A program made the translations under genes and the position numbers. Of a stretch of 64,000 nucleotides of DNA, positions 49,401 to 55,184 are shown piece by piece. The notes under the pieces are model-generated. The model saw only the letters and a program-made list of their open reading frames with translations, made no database searches and was not told the origin of the DNA. The stretch is from Cinclus cinclus. Taxonomy: Eukaryota; Chordata; Aves; Passeriformes; Cinclidae. The stretch is from contig NC_085053.1 of NCBI RefSeq assembly GCF_963662255.1, forward strand, positions 930,001 to 994,000, read 5' to 3'. Every line of letters begins with the position of its first letter. Within the stretch, counting starts at the first letter, position 1.

Positions 49401-49935
49401 GGATGCGAAGCACCTGGGGGTGTCCAGGGAGTCTTTGCCCCCCATCATGACTTTCCAGCTGGTTCCCAAGGGCAGCATAAGCCAGCAAGCACTGCCGCAG
49501 CAGGCCCAGTCAAACTGCGCTCAGAACATGGCTGGGCCTCTTGGCTCCATGTACCAGATCCCAGACCTAGCCCAGTTGCCCAGCGCCTCGTTCTCCATGG
49601 CTGCCATCCCCCAGCAGGACGGGCAGGTGGCTCAGACGGTCCTCCCAGCCTACCACCAGTTCCAGAGCTCGATGGGCAAGTACCCCACGCCTCCCTCCCA
49701 GCACAGCTGCTACTCCTCGGCCACAGAACGGACTCCTAGCCACAACCGGCACTTACAAGGGGAGCACCCGTACCTAACTCCATCGCCCGAATCTCCGGAC
49801 CAGTGGTCGAGCTCTTCGCCACACTCTGCCTCTGACTGGTCCGACGTGGCCACCAGTCCCAGTAACAACCAGCGCGGGCCAGCGGCTGCCCACATGACGG
49901 AGCAGCAGCGGAGCAACATGCAGGTGTACGCCTGA
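4965..49935 (+). CDS. NOTCH2: NOTCH2 receptor, 28 coding exons (5' end outside window)
   Basis: Single-pass Notch receptor: ligand binding to the EGF array exposes an ADAM cleavage site, gamma-secretase then frees the intracellular domain, which binds RBPJ in the nucleus. The exons read in one open frame of 2,136 complete codons plus stop and give, in order, the end of EGF7 to EGF36 (EGF21 missing), three LNR modules, the heterodimerisation domain, a transmembrane helix, a RAM region with LWLPEG, ankyrin repeats, basic clusters and a Ser/Pro-rich PEST tail ending QVYA. It is NOTCH2 rather than NOTCH1 because of sequence identity along the array, the sequence [12 protein letters not shown] after the membrane, and linkage to REG4, HMGCS2 and PHGDH. 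All introns have GT-AG ends and all coding phases agree. Exons 1-5 (signal peptide, EGF1-7) lie to the left. Exon numbers below follow the human gene. Confidence 0.97.
5337..5947 (+). repeat. Solo LTR copy A, sense to NOTCH2
   Basis: About 610 bp starting TGTTGGAGCCC and ending near CCCATACA, matching three other copies in this window (8237, 30857 and 39087). It carries an internal AATAAA at 5481-5486 as expected for an LTR R region. It is the most diverged copy and no clear target-site duplication remains. It begins 138 bp after the exon 6 donor. Confidence 0.75.
6593..6748 (+). CDS. NOTCH2: NOTCH2 exon 7: end of EGF9, EGF10, start of EGF11
   Basis: A 156-bp exon between TTCTTTAG and ATGG|GTGAGC, phase 1 at both ends. 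It begins LLCHLDDAC, carries EGF10 with CTCPQGHKG, and ends EDVDECAM, the calcium-binding start of EGF11. Confidence 0.96.
7709..7803 (+). repeat. 27-bp direct repeat, two copies
   Basis: GAAATTTTTACACTACATT and the following RAATTAGT occur at 7709-7735 and 7777-7803 with one mismatch, separated by AT-rich sequence in intron 7. Confidence 0.85.
7954..7974 (+). repeat. CA microsatellite
   Basis: ACACACACACAT followed by ACACACAC, just upstream of the exon 8 acceptor. Confidence 0.9.
7993..8181 (+). CDS. NOTCH2: NOTCH2 exon 8: EGF11-EGF12, ligand-binding region
   Basis: A 189-bp exon after TTCTTGCAG, ending CCAG|GTGAGG. EGF11 reads [11 protein letters not shown] and EGF12 begins DINEC. In Notch receptors EGF11-12 contact DSL ligands; the CQNDATC motif in EGF12 contains the Thr used for O-fucosylation and Fringe modification in NOTCH1, and it is kept here. 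A short CA repeat lies just upstream of the acceptor. Confidence 0.96.
8237..8720 (+). repeat. Solo LTR copy B, sense to NOTCH2, 3' end unclear
   Basis: Starts TGTTGGAACCC and aligns with copies A, C and D through the R-region AATAAA at 8378-8383 and on to about 8720, after which similarity fades. It begins 55 bp after the exon 8 donor. The 3' boundary is approximate. Confidence 0.72.
9627..9652 (+). repeat. 26-bp perfect palindrome
   Basis: The left arm CATTGGATGTGAA is followed at once by its exact reverse complement, with no spacer, centred between 9639 and 9640 on a GAATTC. It lies in intron 8, about 220 bp upstream of exon 9. Confidence 0.95.
9870..9983 (+). CDS. NOTCH2: NOTCH2 exon 9: end of EGF12, EGF13
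   Basis: A 114-bp exon, phase 1 at both ends, acceptor TTTTTAACAG and donor CTG|GTGAGT. It reads [13 protein letters not shown], then an EGF module ending CVCPPG. Confidence 0.96.
11133..11246 (+). CDS. NOTCH2: NOTCH2 exon 10: end of EGF13, EGF14
   Basis: A 114-bp exon, phase 1 at both ends, acceptor GCCTTTCAG and donor ACAG|GTCAGT. It reads [13 protein letters not shown] and ends YECQCATG. Confidence 0.96.
11247..14502 (+). other. NOTCH2: NOTCH2 intron 10, nothing recognised
   Basis: 3.26 kb of unique-looking intron with a pyrimidine-rich stretch at about 13210-13450. No exon, RNA gene or mobile element was recognised. Confidence 0.7.
14503..14736 (+). CDS. NOTCH2: NOTCH2 exon 11: end of EGF14, EGF15, EGF16
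   Basis: A 234-bp exon with acceptor TTTTTCCTCAG and donor TCAG|GTATGT. It reads [13 protein letters not shown], then two EGF modules, ending CNCLLGTSG. Confidence 0.96.
15233..15343 (+). CDS. NOTCH2: NOTCH2 exon 12: end of EGF16, EGF17
   Basis: A 111-bp exon reading [10 protein letters not shown] to CKPGFTG, donor ACAG|GTAAAG. The acceptor is preceded by an unbroken run of about 22 T at 15203-15224, a very long polypyrimidine tract. Confidence 0.96.
15344..16976 (+). other. NOTCH2: NOTCH2 intron 12, nothing recognised
   Basis: 1.6 kb of intron with no feature recognised beyond the splice sites. Confidence 0.7.
16977..17169 (+). CDS. NOTCH2: NOTCH2 exon 13: end of EGF17, EGF18, start of EGF19
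   Basis: A 193-bp exon from CCTCCCCAG to ACGGG|GTAAGG. It reads [10 protein letters not shown], a complete EGF18 with HHPHC at its end, then the first half of EGF19 ([11 protein letters not shown]). The final Gly codon is split across the intron in phase 2. Confidence 0.95.
17170..18639 (+). other. NOTCH2: NOTCH2 intron 13, nothing recognised
   Basis: 1.47 kb of intron. No repeat or RNA gene was recognised. Confidence 0.7.
18640..18785 (+). CDS. NOTCH2: NOTCH2 exon 14: end of EGF19, EGF20
   Basis: A 146-bp exon completing the split Gly, reading YKCVCDPGW, then an EGF module [12 protein letters not shown], ending CRKGFKG with donor AAAG|GTGAAT in phase 1. In human the next exon would encode EGF21; here the next exon found is the EGF22 exon. 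Confidence 0.95.
18786..19268 (+). other. NOTCH2: Intron where the EGF21 exon is expected
   Basis: Only 483 bp separate the EGF20 exon from the EGF22 exon. No stretch in any frame shows the six-cysteine EGF pattern or a 114-bp phase 1-1 exon. Confidence 0.85.
19269..19388 (+). CDS. NOTCH2: NOTCH2 exon 16: end of preceding EGF, EGF22
   Basis: A 120-bp exon, phase 1 at both ends, acceptor TTCTCCAG and donor GAAG|GTAAGG. It reads [19 protein letters not shown] and ends CAPGWEG. The non-calcium-binding start (VVVSPC) identifies it as EGF22. Its first VNC supplies the last cysteine of whichever EGF precedes it, so the protein fold is not broken by the missing EGF21 exon. Confidence 0.94.
19487..19639 (+). 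CDS. NOTCH2: NOTCH2 exon 17: end of EGF22, EGF23, start of EGF24
   Basis: A 153-bp exon, acceptor CGTTTCAG and donor GCCA|GTGAGT. It reads [18 protein letters not shown]23, and ends NIDDCLA. Intron 16 before it is only 98 bp. Confidence 0.95.
20437..20520 (-). repeat. A/C-rich low-complexity tract
   Basis: Runs of A broken by CC and CCCCCC in intron 17; its reverse complement resembles the T/G tracts at 22396 and 32935. Confidence 0.85.
22165..22253 (+). repeat. Short tandem repeat, three units
   Basis: Three partial copies of a unit of about 33 bp built on AAGAGGCTTTGG and TTTTGGTTGAACAATAA, in intron 17. Confidence 0.8.
22396..22520 (+). repeat. 57-T homopolymer followed by T/G-rich tract
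   Basis: 57 consecutive T at 22396-22452, then GGTGGG and TTTG repeats to about 22520. It sits about 80-200 bp upstream of the exon 18 acceptor. The exact T count in an assembly is unreliable. Confidence 0.9.
22599..22827 (+). CDS. NOTCH2: NOTCH2 exon 18: EGF24, EGF25, start of EGF26
   Basis: A 229-bp exon, acceptor GTCCTAG and donor GACAG|GTGAGG. It reads [20 protein letters not shown]25 ([12 protein letters not shown]), and ends NIDECTD with a split Ser codon. EGF24-29 is the Abruptex-type region of Notch. A retroviral integrase remnant starts roughly 90 bp downstream of the donor. Confidence 0.96.
22915..23900 (+). mobile_element. Endogenous retrovirus remnant: broken integrase, polypurine tract, LTR start
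   Basis: Sense to NOTCH2, in intron 18. About 22920-23075 reads as part of a class II (betaretrovirus-like) integrase core, including a KTDN segment around one catalytic Asp. A T run at about 23085-23102 and a frame change interrupt it; from about 23150 another frame holds the region of the catalytic Glu (VERLHRSLK) to about 23310. A polypurine tract AAAGGGGGAGA at about 23809-23819 precedes TGTGGAACTG, a probable LTR start. The coding sequence is disrupted, so this is a pseudogene fragment. Confidence 0.7.
25606..25807 (+). CDS. NOTCH2: NOTCH2 exon 19: EGF26, EGF27
   Basis: A 202-bp exon, acceptor CTCTTGCAG, donor AAG|GTGGGT in phase 0. It reads [17 protein letters not shown] and ends YTGKNCK. 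A reverse transcriptase remnant begins about 90-120 bp downstream of the donor. Confidence 0.96.
25895..26216 (+). mobile_element. Endogenous retrovirus remnant: reverse transcriptase fragment
   Basis: In intron 19, sense to NOTCH2. The frame from about 25929 to a stop at 26214-26216 contains the RT active-site motif YMDD, followed by PWKYLGW and a [10 protein letters not shown] segment, typical of class II retroviral pol at the palm and thumb. There is no protease, RNase H or integrase next to it. A direct repeat of TAGGAATTACCAAA occurs at the 3' side (about 26201 and 26221). Confidence 0.75.
26316..26366 (-). repeat. Short CR1-like fragment
   Basis: The sequence GGAATGGACTGGAGCAGACC and CTTAAAGATCATCTGGTTCC resembles the antisense of the 3' end of avian CR1 LINEs. 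It is only about 50 bp, so the family call is weak. Confidence 0.5.
26367..28650 (+). other. NOTCH2: Rest of NOTCH2 intron 19, nothing recognised
   Basis: 2.3 kb of AT-rich intron after the RT and CR1 fragments, with an A run at about 27009-27022 only. Confidence 0.7.
28651..28804 (+). CDS. NOTCH2: NOTCH2 exon 20: EGF28, start of EGF29
   Basis: A 154-bp exon, acceptor CTCTGCAG, donor AGAG|GTAAAA. It reads [17 protein letters not shown], then [14 protein letters not shown], the atypical start of EGF29. Confidence 0.96.
29742..29926 (+). CDS. NOTCH2: NOTCH2 exon 21: EGF29, most of EGF30
   Basis: A 185-bp exon, acceptor TTGGTTTCAG, donor GAG|GTAACC. It reads [13 protein letters not shown] through [13 protein letters not shown] to GGYQCE. 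A minisatellite starts about 40 bp after the donor. Confidence 0.96.
29966..30172 (+). repeat. Minisatellite, unit about 36-50 bp
   Basis: Four to five imperfect tandem units built on GATACAGNGGRTAAATAGAA, TACTTTGGGATAAATACTTA and GGGCACAGT. It starts about 40 bp downstream of the exon 21 donor. Confidence 0.85.
30857..31469 (-). repeat. Solo LTR copy C, antisense to NOTCH2
   Basis: A 613-bp element. On its own strand it runs from TGTTGGAGCCC to ACTCATTACA (TG...CA ends). It is flanked by a perfect 5-bp duplication AGCCT at 30852-30856 and 31470-31474. Its 5' end lies 55 bp upstream of NOTCH2 exon 22. A TG...CA element with a duplication and no internal coding region is what recombination between two LTRs leaves. 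Confidence 0.85.
31525..31657 (+). CDS. NOTCH2: NOTCH2 exon 22: end of EGF30, EGF31
   Basis: A 133-bp exon, acceptor TTGGCAG, donor CGGG|GTAGGA. It reads [17 protein letters not shown] and ends CSCPPGTRG. An antisense solo LTR ends 55 bp upstream of the exon. Confidence 0.96.
32935..33066 (+). repeat. T/G-rich low-complexity tract
   Basis: Long T runs broken by GG, GGTGG and GGTGGG, in intron 22. Its structure resembles the tract at 22396-22520. Confidence 0.9.
33795..34160 (-). repeat. Unrelated antisense LTR before exon 23
   Basis: About 366 bp. On the minus strand it runs TGTAACTCTGAAC to CTCAAGACA, with AATAAA in TTTAATAAATCCC near its 3' end, as in an avian retroviral LTR. It differs in sequence from copies A-D. 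No matching target-site duplication was seen, so the ends are tentative. It stops 93 bp before exon 23. Confidence 0.6.
34254..34499 (+). CDS. NOTCH2: NOTCH2 exon 23: end of EGF31, EGF32, EGF33
   Basis: A 246-bp exon, acceptor GTTGACAG, donor ACTG|GTGAGT. EGF32 has [10 protein letters not shown] between its first two cysteines, longer by about three residues than the recalled human spacing (CARGPHC). EGF33 carries the long loop [10 protein letters not shown] typical of NOTCH2. Confidence 0.95.
34500..36866 (+). other. NOTCH2: NOTCH2 intron 23, nothing recognised
   Basis: 2.37 kb of intron with no recognisable repeat or gene. Confidence 0.7.
36867..36979 (+). CDS. NOTCH2: NOTCH2 exon 24: end of EGF33, EGF34
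   Basis: A 113-bp exon, acceptor CACCCCAG, donor CCG|GTAAGC in phase 0. It reads [15 protein letters not shown] and ends DGFICQCSP. Confidence 0.96.
37476..38005 (+). CDS. NOTCH2: NOTCH2 exon 25: end of EGF34, EGF35-36, LNR-A, LNR-B
   Basis: A 530-bp exon, acceptor CACCCCATAG, donor TGCAA|GTAAGG. It encodes the degenerate EGF35 ([12 protein letters not shown]), EGF36 ([12 protein letters not shown]), then LNR-A ([20 protein letters not shown]) and LNR-B ([19 protein letters not shown]). The LNR modules bind calcium and cover the ADAM cleavage site in the resting receptor. Confidence 0.97.
38727..39074 (+). CDS. NOTCH2: NOTCH2 exon 26: LNR-C, HD domain N-terminal half, furin site
   Basis: A 348-bp exon reading [18 protein letters not shown] (LNR-C), then the HD/NOD segment ([34 protein letters not shown]). 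RSRR|SL is a furin-type S1 site where Notch is cut into its two non-covalent chains. The donor GG|GTGAGT is only 12 bp upstream of an antisense LTR. Confidence 0.97.
39087..39706 (-). repeat. Solo LTR copy D, antisense to NOTCH2
   Basis: A 620-bp element closely similar to copy C, with ends TGCTGGAACCC and ACCCATTACA on its own strand. The flanks GGCTCC and GGCCCC are a possible imperfect 6-bp duplication. It starts 12 bp inside intron 26, leaving the donor GTGAGT intact. Confidence 0.83.
39933..40075 (+). CDS. NOTCH2: NOTCH2 exon 27: HD domain C-terminal half
   Basis: A 143-bp exon, acceptor CTCTGCAG, donor CAAA|GTGAGT. It reads [12 protein letters not shown], with [14 protein letters not shown], and ends PFVSVQ. 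The intron falls inside the Ser codon of VQSE, next to the expected S2 (ADAM) cleavage site. Confidence 0.96.
40839..41049 (+). CDS. NOTCH2: NOTCH2 exon 28: juxtamembrane, transmembrane helix, RAM
   Basis: A 211-bp exon reading [10 protein letters not shown], then a hydrophobic helix from [20 protein letters not shown]. Gamma-secretase S3 cleavage is expected near the GV step before the stop-transfer MAKRKRK. The RAM segment has [10 protein letters not shown], the RBPJ-binding motif, and [16 protein letters not shown]. Confidence 0.97.
41654..41750 (+). CDS. NOTCH2: NOTCH2 exon 29: RAM to ankyrin linker
   Basis: A 97-bp exon, acceptor TTTGTCAG, donor AAG|GTAAGG. It reads [20 protein letters not shown] and ends GGPQPKRAK, the poorly conserved linker with a basic patch. 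Confidence 0.93.
42234..42402 (+). CDS. NOTCH2: NOTCH2 exon 30: linker before ankyrin repeats
   Basis: A 169-bp exon, acceptor GTGCTCAG, donor CCAG|GTTAGT. It reads [28 protein letters not shown], and [19 protein letters not shown]. Confidence 0.95.
42403..46573 (+). other. NOTCH2: NOTCH2 intron 30, largest complete intron
   Basis: 4.17 kb between the linker exon and the first ankyrin exon. Apart from the poly(T) tract near its 3' end nothing was recognised; short open frames here lack similarity to known domains. Confidence 0.7.
46310..46351 (+). repeat. Poly(T) tract
   Basis: Two T runs split by a single G, about 220 bp upstream of NOTCH2 exon 31. Confidence 0.92.
46574..46875 (+). CDS. 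NOTCH2: NOTCH2 exon 31: ankyrin repeats 1-3
   Basis: A 302-bp exon, acceptor CTCTGCAG, donor CAG|GTATGG. It reads [15 protein letters not shown], an acidic stretch [10 protein letters not shown], then ANK motifs [20 protein letters not shown] and [12 protein letters not shown]. The ankyrin domain forms the interface with RBPJ and Mastermind. Confidence 0.97.
47202..47349 (+). CDS. NOTCH2: NOTCH2 exon 32: ankyrin repeats 4-5
   Basis: A 148-bp exon, acceptor TTCTCCAG, donor CATG|GTAATG. It reads [20 protein letters not shown] and ends [13 protein letters not shown]. Confidence 0.97.
47602..47699 (+). CDS. NOTCH2: NOTCH2 exon 33: ankyrin repeat 6
   Basis: A 98-bp exon, acceptor TCCCTGCAG, donor AAG|GTACAC. 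It reads [20 protein letters not shown] and ends NRDMQDNK. Confidence 0.96.
48595..49935 (+). CDS. NOTCH2: NOTCH2 exon 34: ankyrin repeat 7, NLS, TAD and PEST tail
   Basis: Terminal coding exon of 1,341 bp after GTTTCCAG, ending QVYA-TGA. It holds ANK7 ([20 protein letters not shown]), a basic cluster [11 protein letters not shown] likely to act as NLS, conserved [15 protein letters not shown] and [11 protein letters not shown] blocks, and a Ser/Pro-rich tail. [20 protein letters not shown] is the conserved phosphodegron and WSSSSP region that controls turnover of the intracellular domain. In human, truncating changes in this exon cause Hajdu-Cheney syndrome; no break is seen here. Confidence 0.97.
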   Translation, partial: EETPLFLAAREGSFEAAKILLDHFANRDITDHMDRLPRDVAQDRMHHDIVQLLNEYNVAHSPAGHPGAMLNSALSPVICGPNRSFLNLKHASLSKKSRKPNAKGMPTSLTKDAKRRRKKSLSEGKGQFSESSVTLSPVDSLESPHAFASEPTSSPVMPSPGVLHSSPSSLLAAPSVQAAHTMSFSNLHELQPLGRGSSTVLPSVSQLLSQHRTTPPNSGLGRLRPGNVSSEWMNRMEVNESQYNEMFGMVPQVMHSHPSVSQQGGLVQADAKHLGVSRESLPPIMTFQLVPKGSISQQALPQQAQSNCAQNMAGPLGSMYQIPDLAQLPSASFSMAAIPQQDGQVAQTVLPAYHQFQSSMGKYPTPPSQHSCYSSATERTPSHNRHLQGEHPYLTPSPESPDQWSSSSPHSASDWSDVATSPSNNQRGPAAAHMTEQQRSNMQVYA

Positions 49936-52195
49936 AGGCTGCCCACGGTGCAGCCCCACTAAAGCGGACTCCAGAACTCATGAAGGTCTTCCAGGACGAA
50001 AATGAAGAACCATTTTAGTATCCAAGAGTCTTAATGAGCCCAGGATGTTCTTCTGTTGGAGGGACTGTGGTCGCTGTAGACTTGTATGCTTTTATGCTAA
50101 ACGGAGAACTGTAGATGCTGGTGATGGAGAAGACCAGTTCTAACCAACTCCCACGCACCTTGGACGTGACTGCTGTCTGCACTGGATTCTCCAGTCTGCT
50201 TTTAAACGTGTTCCACCATTGCTCTGGGGAGACAGCTCTTCAGCTTAATACATCTTGCGGTCATTTCTCCAGAAATTTAGCCAAAACCAGCTTTGTATCC
50301 TTATTTTGTTACTCCTCCTGTTACCCACATAACCTCTCTCTGAAGCACCTTCTACTAGTTCTCCTCGAGTTCAAGTTGCCTTGACACAGCTCAGAGCTGC
50401 ACCCACATTCCCAGCCCCCTTCCTTCCCTTGTCCGCTCTTGCTCAGCAAGCGAGCTGGACCTCCTGAAACACCTGCAGGTCAAGTGACACCTCCTGTCAT
50501 GCAGCTTCACCCTTTCCCCTTCAGGAGTGTGTCTTCTAGAGACCCACTAACACCCCTTAGCATCCTCACTGCCTGCTCCCCAGATATTAGGAGATTATAT
50601 ATGCATATAGTCTTTTTAGGTTGGTTGTTTTGTTATATTCCCTCCTGAAAACGCTGGTCTGGCCTGGTCTTCCCACCACGGTGTGGTCCCATCTCTTCCC
50701 GAGACACCCCTGACCGTTTTGACACACTACCCTCCCCACGCCCCCCCATCCTGCCAGGAGTGTCCATGACTGCCTTCGTGGGCTCCCATGCCAGAAGAGA
50801 TGCACTGCAACTGATACAGATCTTTTTGGGATGAGCACACGAGTGTATCAAAAACTTCTAACACAAGCTCCCAGCGTTCTTGCACAGTAGTCCCCTCCCC
50901 TCCATCCAAGGGTGGCTGTGTGTCCTGTCTTCCAGATACCATATGCTGCCTCTTTATGGTATTATCAAGTGTCAAACACGTGCTGACATGTTTGCAGTGT
51001 GTGTCCTTCTGCGTCAGGAACAACATCCAGCCCTTTGGAAAGTTCCTTTTGCTGCAGCCCTGGGTAAGAACTACCTTGTGTTCCCCTGGCAGCACACGGA
51101 GGCTGCAGCGCTGAGTGCCGAGCCAGGAGCTGGGCTGTGGCAGCAGAACAAACCACTCAGAAACCATCGCCTTCTGCAGCTCAGTGCACAGCTTTGGGGC
51201 TGTGCTCTGCTCCCAGTTTCAGCCTGAGTGCAGATTTCCCAGCAGAGGTGGCCCACGTGCTCTGTCACAGCATGGCTCCCCCGATGATTTTGGGGCTGTG
51301 GAAGCCAGCTGTCGCTGACCTCAGCTGCTCTTCCCGCTCTGTCCACAAAAGCAGCGCTTCTCTGAAGGGCTCCAGACCAGCCAGCAGCCCAAGTGAACAT
51401 TTGTGGGGATGGTTTGCTCCTGCCTCTTCAGGGGAATGCTGCAGATACGTCTTCCAAAGAGCTCGGGGCTGCTGGCTGCTGCCAAAGGACTGAAGTTGGG
51501 CCATCCAACACCCTACCATGTACAGTATTGTCTCTGGTCTTTCTTTCCATTCTAATCAGCAGTCAAAGCAGCTTTTCTTTTTCCTTTTTTTTTTTTTTTT
51601 TTTAATTCCCAATTCCACTCAATGGTACATGAAGGCAGGGCCTCAGGAGGTGCTGGTTCCCAGGGCCGTTGCTTTGGGCTGAAGTTTTTAATTCTGTGTG
51701 AAGTTCCCACTGCAGCATGGCCTGCAGAGCTCAGCTGCAGCTGACTCAGACCTCCAGGGTAGGTCTGTCCAGGTACACCTTTCACTGCAAATTACGAAAT
51801 GTTGCTGCATCCATACTAAAGAAGCAAAGGGCTTTGGCTCCTTAGCTCCAAATAACCAAGTGCCTTTTTTTATGTATGCGGCTGCCTTTTACAAGACGAG
51901 TGCTTTCTGTGGAATGAAGCTGGTTCCATGCCTGGCCTGTTAATATGATGGCCCTCTGCCTTTCTTATCCTTTTTTTTTTTTTTTTTAAACTACTTGTAA
52001 AGATAATATCTCCTTAAGGTGGTATTTTATCTCATAAGTTGTAGAGTAACCATTCACACAGCAGCATTTTCCTATATTAATAATGGAAAATATTTGCTTA
52101 TTTTTACATTTTTTATAAAAGTCTTTTATGAAAATAGTTGCTGCCAAATGTATAAGCAATTTTTATCCCCAGAATAAAATGTATGTGCCCAGTGT
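49936..52195 (+). other. NOTCH2: NOTCH2 3'UTR
   Basis: About 2.25 kb between the TGA and the poly(A) signal. It contains a T run at about 51579-51603 and another near 51971-51987, and AU-rich sequence at about 52000-52150 with several TTTTTA and ATATTT blocks. No long credible reading frame is present. Cleavage is inferred about 15-25 bp after the signal. Confidence 0.85.
52173..52178 (+). terminator. NOTCH2: NOTCH2 poly(A) signal AATAAA
   Basis: A canonical hexamer followed about 20 bp later by TGTCTGTGTG and T-rich sequence, a good downstream element. It is the first strong signal in the AU-rich end of the 3'UTR. Confidence 0.85.
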
Positions 52196-52644
52196 CTGTG
52201 TGCTGCTGTTTTCATTTTGTTTTTCTGGCTACTGTGGCACTAGCTTATAAATGAATCGGGTCTGTTCTGTCTCAGCACCACATGACTTAGCACCCAAGGG
52301 AGCTAGAAGCAGCCTGGTGTCGGTGTAGCAGATGGATTTTGGGTCTTTTAGTTAGCTGAGAAGGGGCCAGTAGCCAAGCAGCTGGGCATACTGGGAAGGA
52401 TGGGGAGGGAGTGGGATGAGTCCTTCCTTAAGCAGTTTGGATAAGAGCGCTGGCTTGGGAAGCCAAGGAAGGGTCGGGGTGTTTATGTGGCTTTTAGAAA
52501 GGTGGTGAGCCAGTGTGGGTTGGGCAGTGGGGCTGTGGATTCACTCACTATGCCTCAGCTCTGGCTTGGTTCCCTCTGCTGTTTCCTGTCCTTCCAGCAG
52601 GGAAGGGGACTTTTCATCGCTGCAGCTTTATCTCAGCAGTTGAT

Positions 52645-53020
52645 GCATGGAATCCTTAAGGTTGGAACAGCCCTCTAAGATCATCAAGCCCAACCTTTAT
52701 CCTGGCACTGCTGTGTTCACCCCTTCACCATGTCCCCAAATGCCACATACAGATGTTTCTGGAACATTCCAGGGGTGGTGATTCCACCCCTTTCTGGGCA
52801 GCCTGATCCAATGCCTGACTGCCCTTTCATTGGCAAATTTTTCTCTCATATCCTATCTAAACCTCCCCTGGTGCAACTTGAAGCCATTTCCTCTCATCCT
52901 GTTGCTTCTTAGCTGGGAGAAGAGACCAAACCCCACCTGTCTACAGCCTCCTTTCAGGTTATTGTAGACTGTGATAAGGTCCCCCCTGAGCCTCCATTTC
53001 CCCAGACTAAGAGCATGAAG
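52645..53020 (-). repeat. CR1 LINE 3' end, antisense
   Basis: About 375 bp matching the recalled antisense of the CR1 3' region: AAGATCATCAAGCCCAACC, CCACCCCTTTCTGGGCAGCC, CTAAACCTCCCCTGGTGCAACTT, GGGAGAAGAGACCAAACCCC and CCTGAGCCTCC occur in the family order. It is 5'-truncated, as most CR1 copies are, and lies about 450 bp past the NOTCH2 poly(A) site. Confidence 0.85.
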
Positions 53021-55105
53021 ATAGATGTGTGATTCTCCAGCCTCTGAAACAGGAGATCACCAGTGCTCTGTGCTGGTCTCAGGCTTAAGGAATTTGACTG
53101 GAGCAATCAGTAAACAAGTTGGCAGTAGCTGTTGTGCTGTGTTTGGAGCTCGGAGGTGCCACTGGAGCCTTGGGCTCTACTGGTGCTCACCTGGCTGTTC
53201 TCCAGCTCTTGCTGTGGACTTGGATGGAGCCAGCAGCTGAATCACAATGCTGAGCTGAGGTAAAGCTGCTGGGGGCATTTTAAGGGTTTAATATTCAAAC
53301 AGTGCAGCTCCTTTATCTCCTGGTAGAGCCAGCTGGGTGAGTCCAAACCTCCAGGAGGCATTCATCCATGTTCTCCCACAGCTTGCACATCTGTGCCAAA
53401 GTTTAGTGAACTCTGTTGAGCCTCTGGCACAGCTGCATTGAGCTTACTGGTGCTCAGGTTGAGGCTTGAAGCTCTGTCTCCTCGGGACTGCTCATGCCTC
53501 TTCCCCAGCCTGGGATGGCCAGGGGCTTGTGGAAACTTGCTGTGTTGCATCCCAACTAAGCCATCCAGGCAGGGAGCTGCCACATCCCTTTTATCTCACC
53601 GAGGAGCAGTGAGAAGAGCTTCAGGCTCTTTGGGGGAGCTTTTTCACGGTTTTTCTATAAATCGAGGGCGGAGTCCTGTTTTCTGGGGAGTTGCTGTGTT
53701 TGCAGGGTTTCGCCATTGATCCGGGCAGTTGATGTGTGGCAGGTTGTTTCTTTCACAACTGATAGCAGGCAGCAGCTGTGTTTGGACACGAGAAAGTTTC
53801 ACCCCTTGGCTCCCGGAGGATGCCTAGCAAGAATCAGCAGCTCTACCCCACTGTGTGGGTGAGGGAGAGGGGTCTGATCCTCCTTCCCCGGGGCAGAAGC
53901 CAGACCTGCCTCTGCACGCCGGCAGGGAGCTGCTCCCTGTTCACCAGCTGCATGTTGCAGAACATGCTGCTGCAGAGATCCCATGGCAGATCCCTGGGCT
54001 GTGCACGGCTTGTGCCTGACAGCGAGCTCTCCACGTGTAGGGAAGCAGGGCTCAGCCCTGACTCTGGATCTTCTGCAGGTAGCTTCCTCCTGGCTCACAC
54101 TAATGCTGGTGAGCACCAGGCCCTCAAGGGCAGTTTCTCTCCTACCCCTGGCCTCCAGGTCTTTTTGGGAAGGAGAGGCAGAGACCAGGGCTTTTGGGGA
54201 AGGAGAGCCAGGCGTTGGCCGGAGATGGCAGCAGCAGGAGCCACAAGACCGGCAGCAGGATGGCTTTCAAAGCCACTTTGGTCCATCAGGAGCCAGCAAA
54301 GCGATGCTCCAGAGCAGCGTGGTGGCAGCAGGAACGTGCAGATCTCCAGCTGCCTCCCGCAGGTGCAGAGGAGCAAGGATCAAGGCAGAGAAGGCTGTGC
54401 CAGACCTTGCCGAAGGGCTCCAGCTGCTGGGGCCGGGAGCTCACCCCTGTGGCTCCATGCTACTCCCCGGCCTGGGGGTGCAGGGCGCTGTCCTTTCATC
54501 CCAGCGGGACACAGAGTGATGAGGGCTTGCGTCACGGCCGGCCCCGAGGGCTGGGCACCCTCCCCGCTATCTGATGGCATCGCCAGCCCCCGGCTGCAGG
54601 CTGTTCCCACATCCCGGCCTCCCGCATCCTGCTCGCAAACATCCCCCGGCAGTTCAAACAAGGGCGGTGTGTGGGTGACGCATGGCAGAGACGGGCAGGG
54701 CGCGGTGCCATCCCTCGGCTGGGGACGGGGCAGTGCCCGGGGGTCGGACCCATGGCCCCGCCGCTGGTCGCAGGGATGCTCCGGCCAGGATCGGGGGATC
54801 ACCCCCCGGGCTCATCCCTGCCAGCCCCCAGGCAACCCAGGGCTGGCCCAGCGAGCATCCCTGCCAGGTGCCAGGCTGCTCTGGGCTGGAAGATTGTATC
54901 TGTATCGCGGGAGCAATTAATGATAATTGCAGGGGTTTATTGACCAACTAGGACAGGTTCTTCCTGTCTGCTTCTGGAGATACGTTAAATGCAAACAGAG
55001 TGAAGATCTGGGCAATTTTCCAGCAAACTGGGGGGGTCAGCAGTAAGATTTTTATTGTGAGAATCACATGAGTTGGGCAAACACAGACGCTGATGAGCAC
55101 CATGC
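53021..55105. other. NOTCH2-REG4 intergenic region
   Basis: AT/GC-mixed to about 53750, then GC-rich. A CpG-rich stretch at about 54520-54800 may be a small CpG island. TTTATTG boxes at 54936 and 55051 and an inverted repeat GCAATTA/TAATTGC at 54913-54930 lie just upstream of the REG4 TATA box. A 380-codon open frame (53778-54920) is judged spurious. Confidence 0.55.
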
Positions 55106-55112
55106 TATAAAG
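55106..55112 (+). promoter_or_regulatory. REG4: Candidate REG4 TATA box
   Basis: CTATAAAGGG, followed about 75 bp later by ACAG|GTGAGG at 55184/55185, a strong donor. This fits a short untranslated first exon (start about 55135, inferred) spliced to the acceptor CTTTACAG at 55869, 12 bp before the REG4 ATG. Mammalian REG genes also have a non-coding first exon. Confidence 0.6.
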
Positions 55113-55134
55113 GGCAGCTTCTCTCCTCTCCTGT

Positions 55135-55184
55135 CCCGGTGAACTGCGACGAGCCGCTATTCCCCACCATCTCCGGACCCACAG
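55135..55184 (+). other. REG4: Candidate non-coding exon 1 of REG4
   Basis: The sequence between the expected start site and the donor ACAG|GTGAGG. Inferred only from TATA position, donor strength and the acceptor at 55868-55869; the start is approximate. Confidence 0.45.

Noticed and set aside
53778..54920. A 380-codon open frame on the plus strand between NOTCH2 and REG4
   Set aside because: GC-rich sequence with overlapping open frames on both strands, no recognisable domain, Pro/Arg/Gly/Ser-rich composition and no promoter or splice context. Probably chance.
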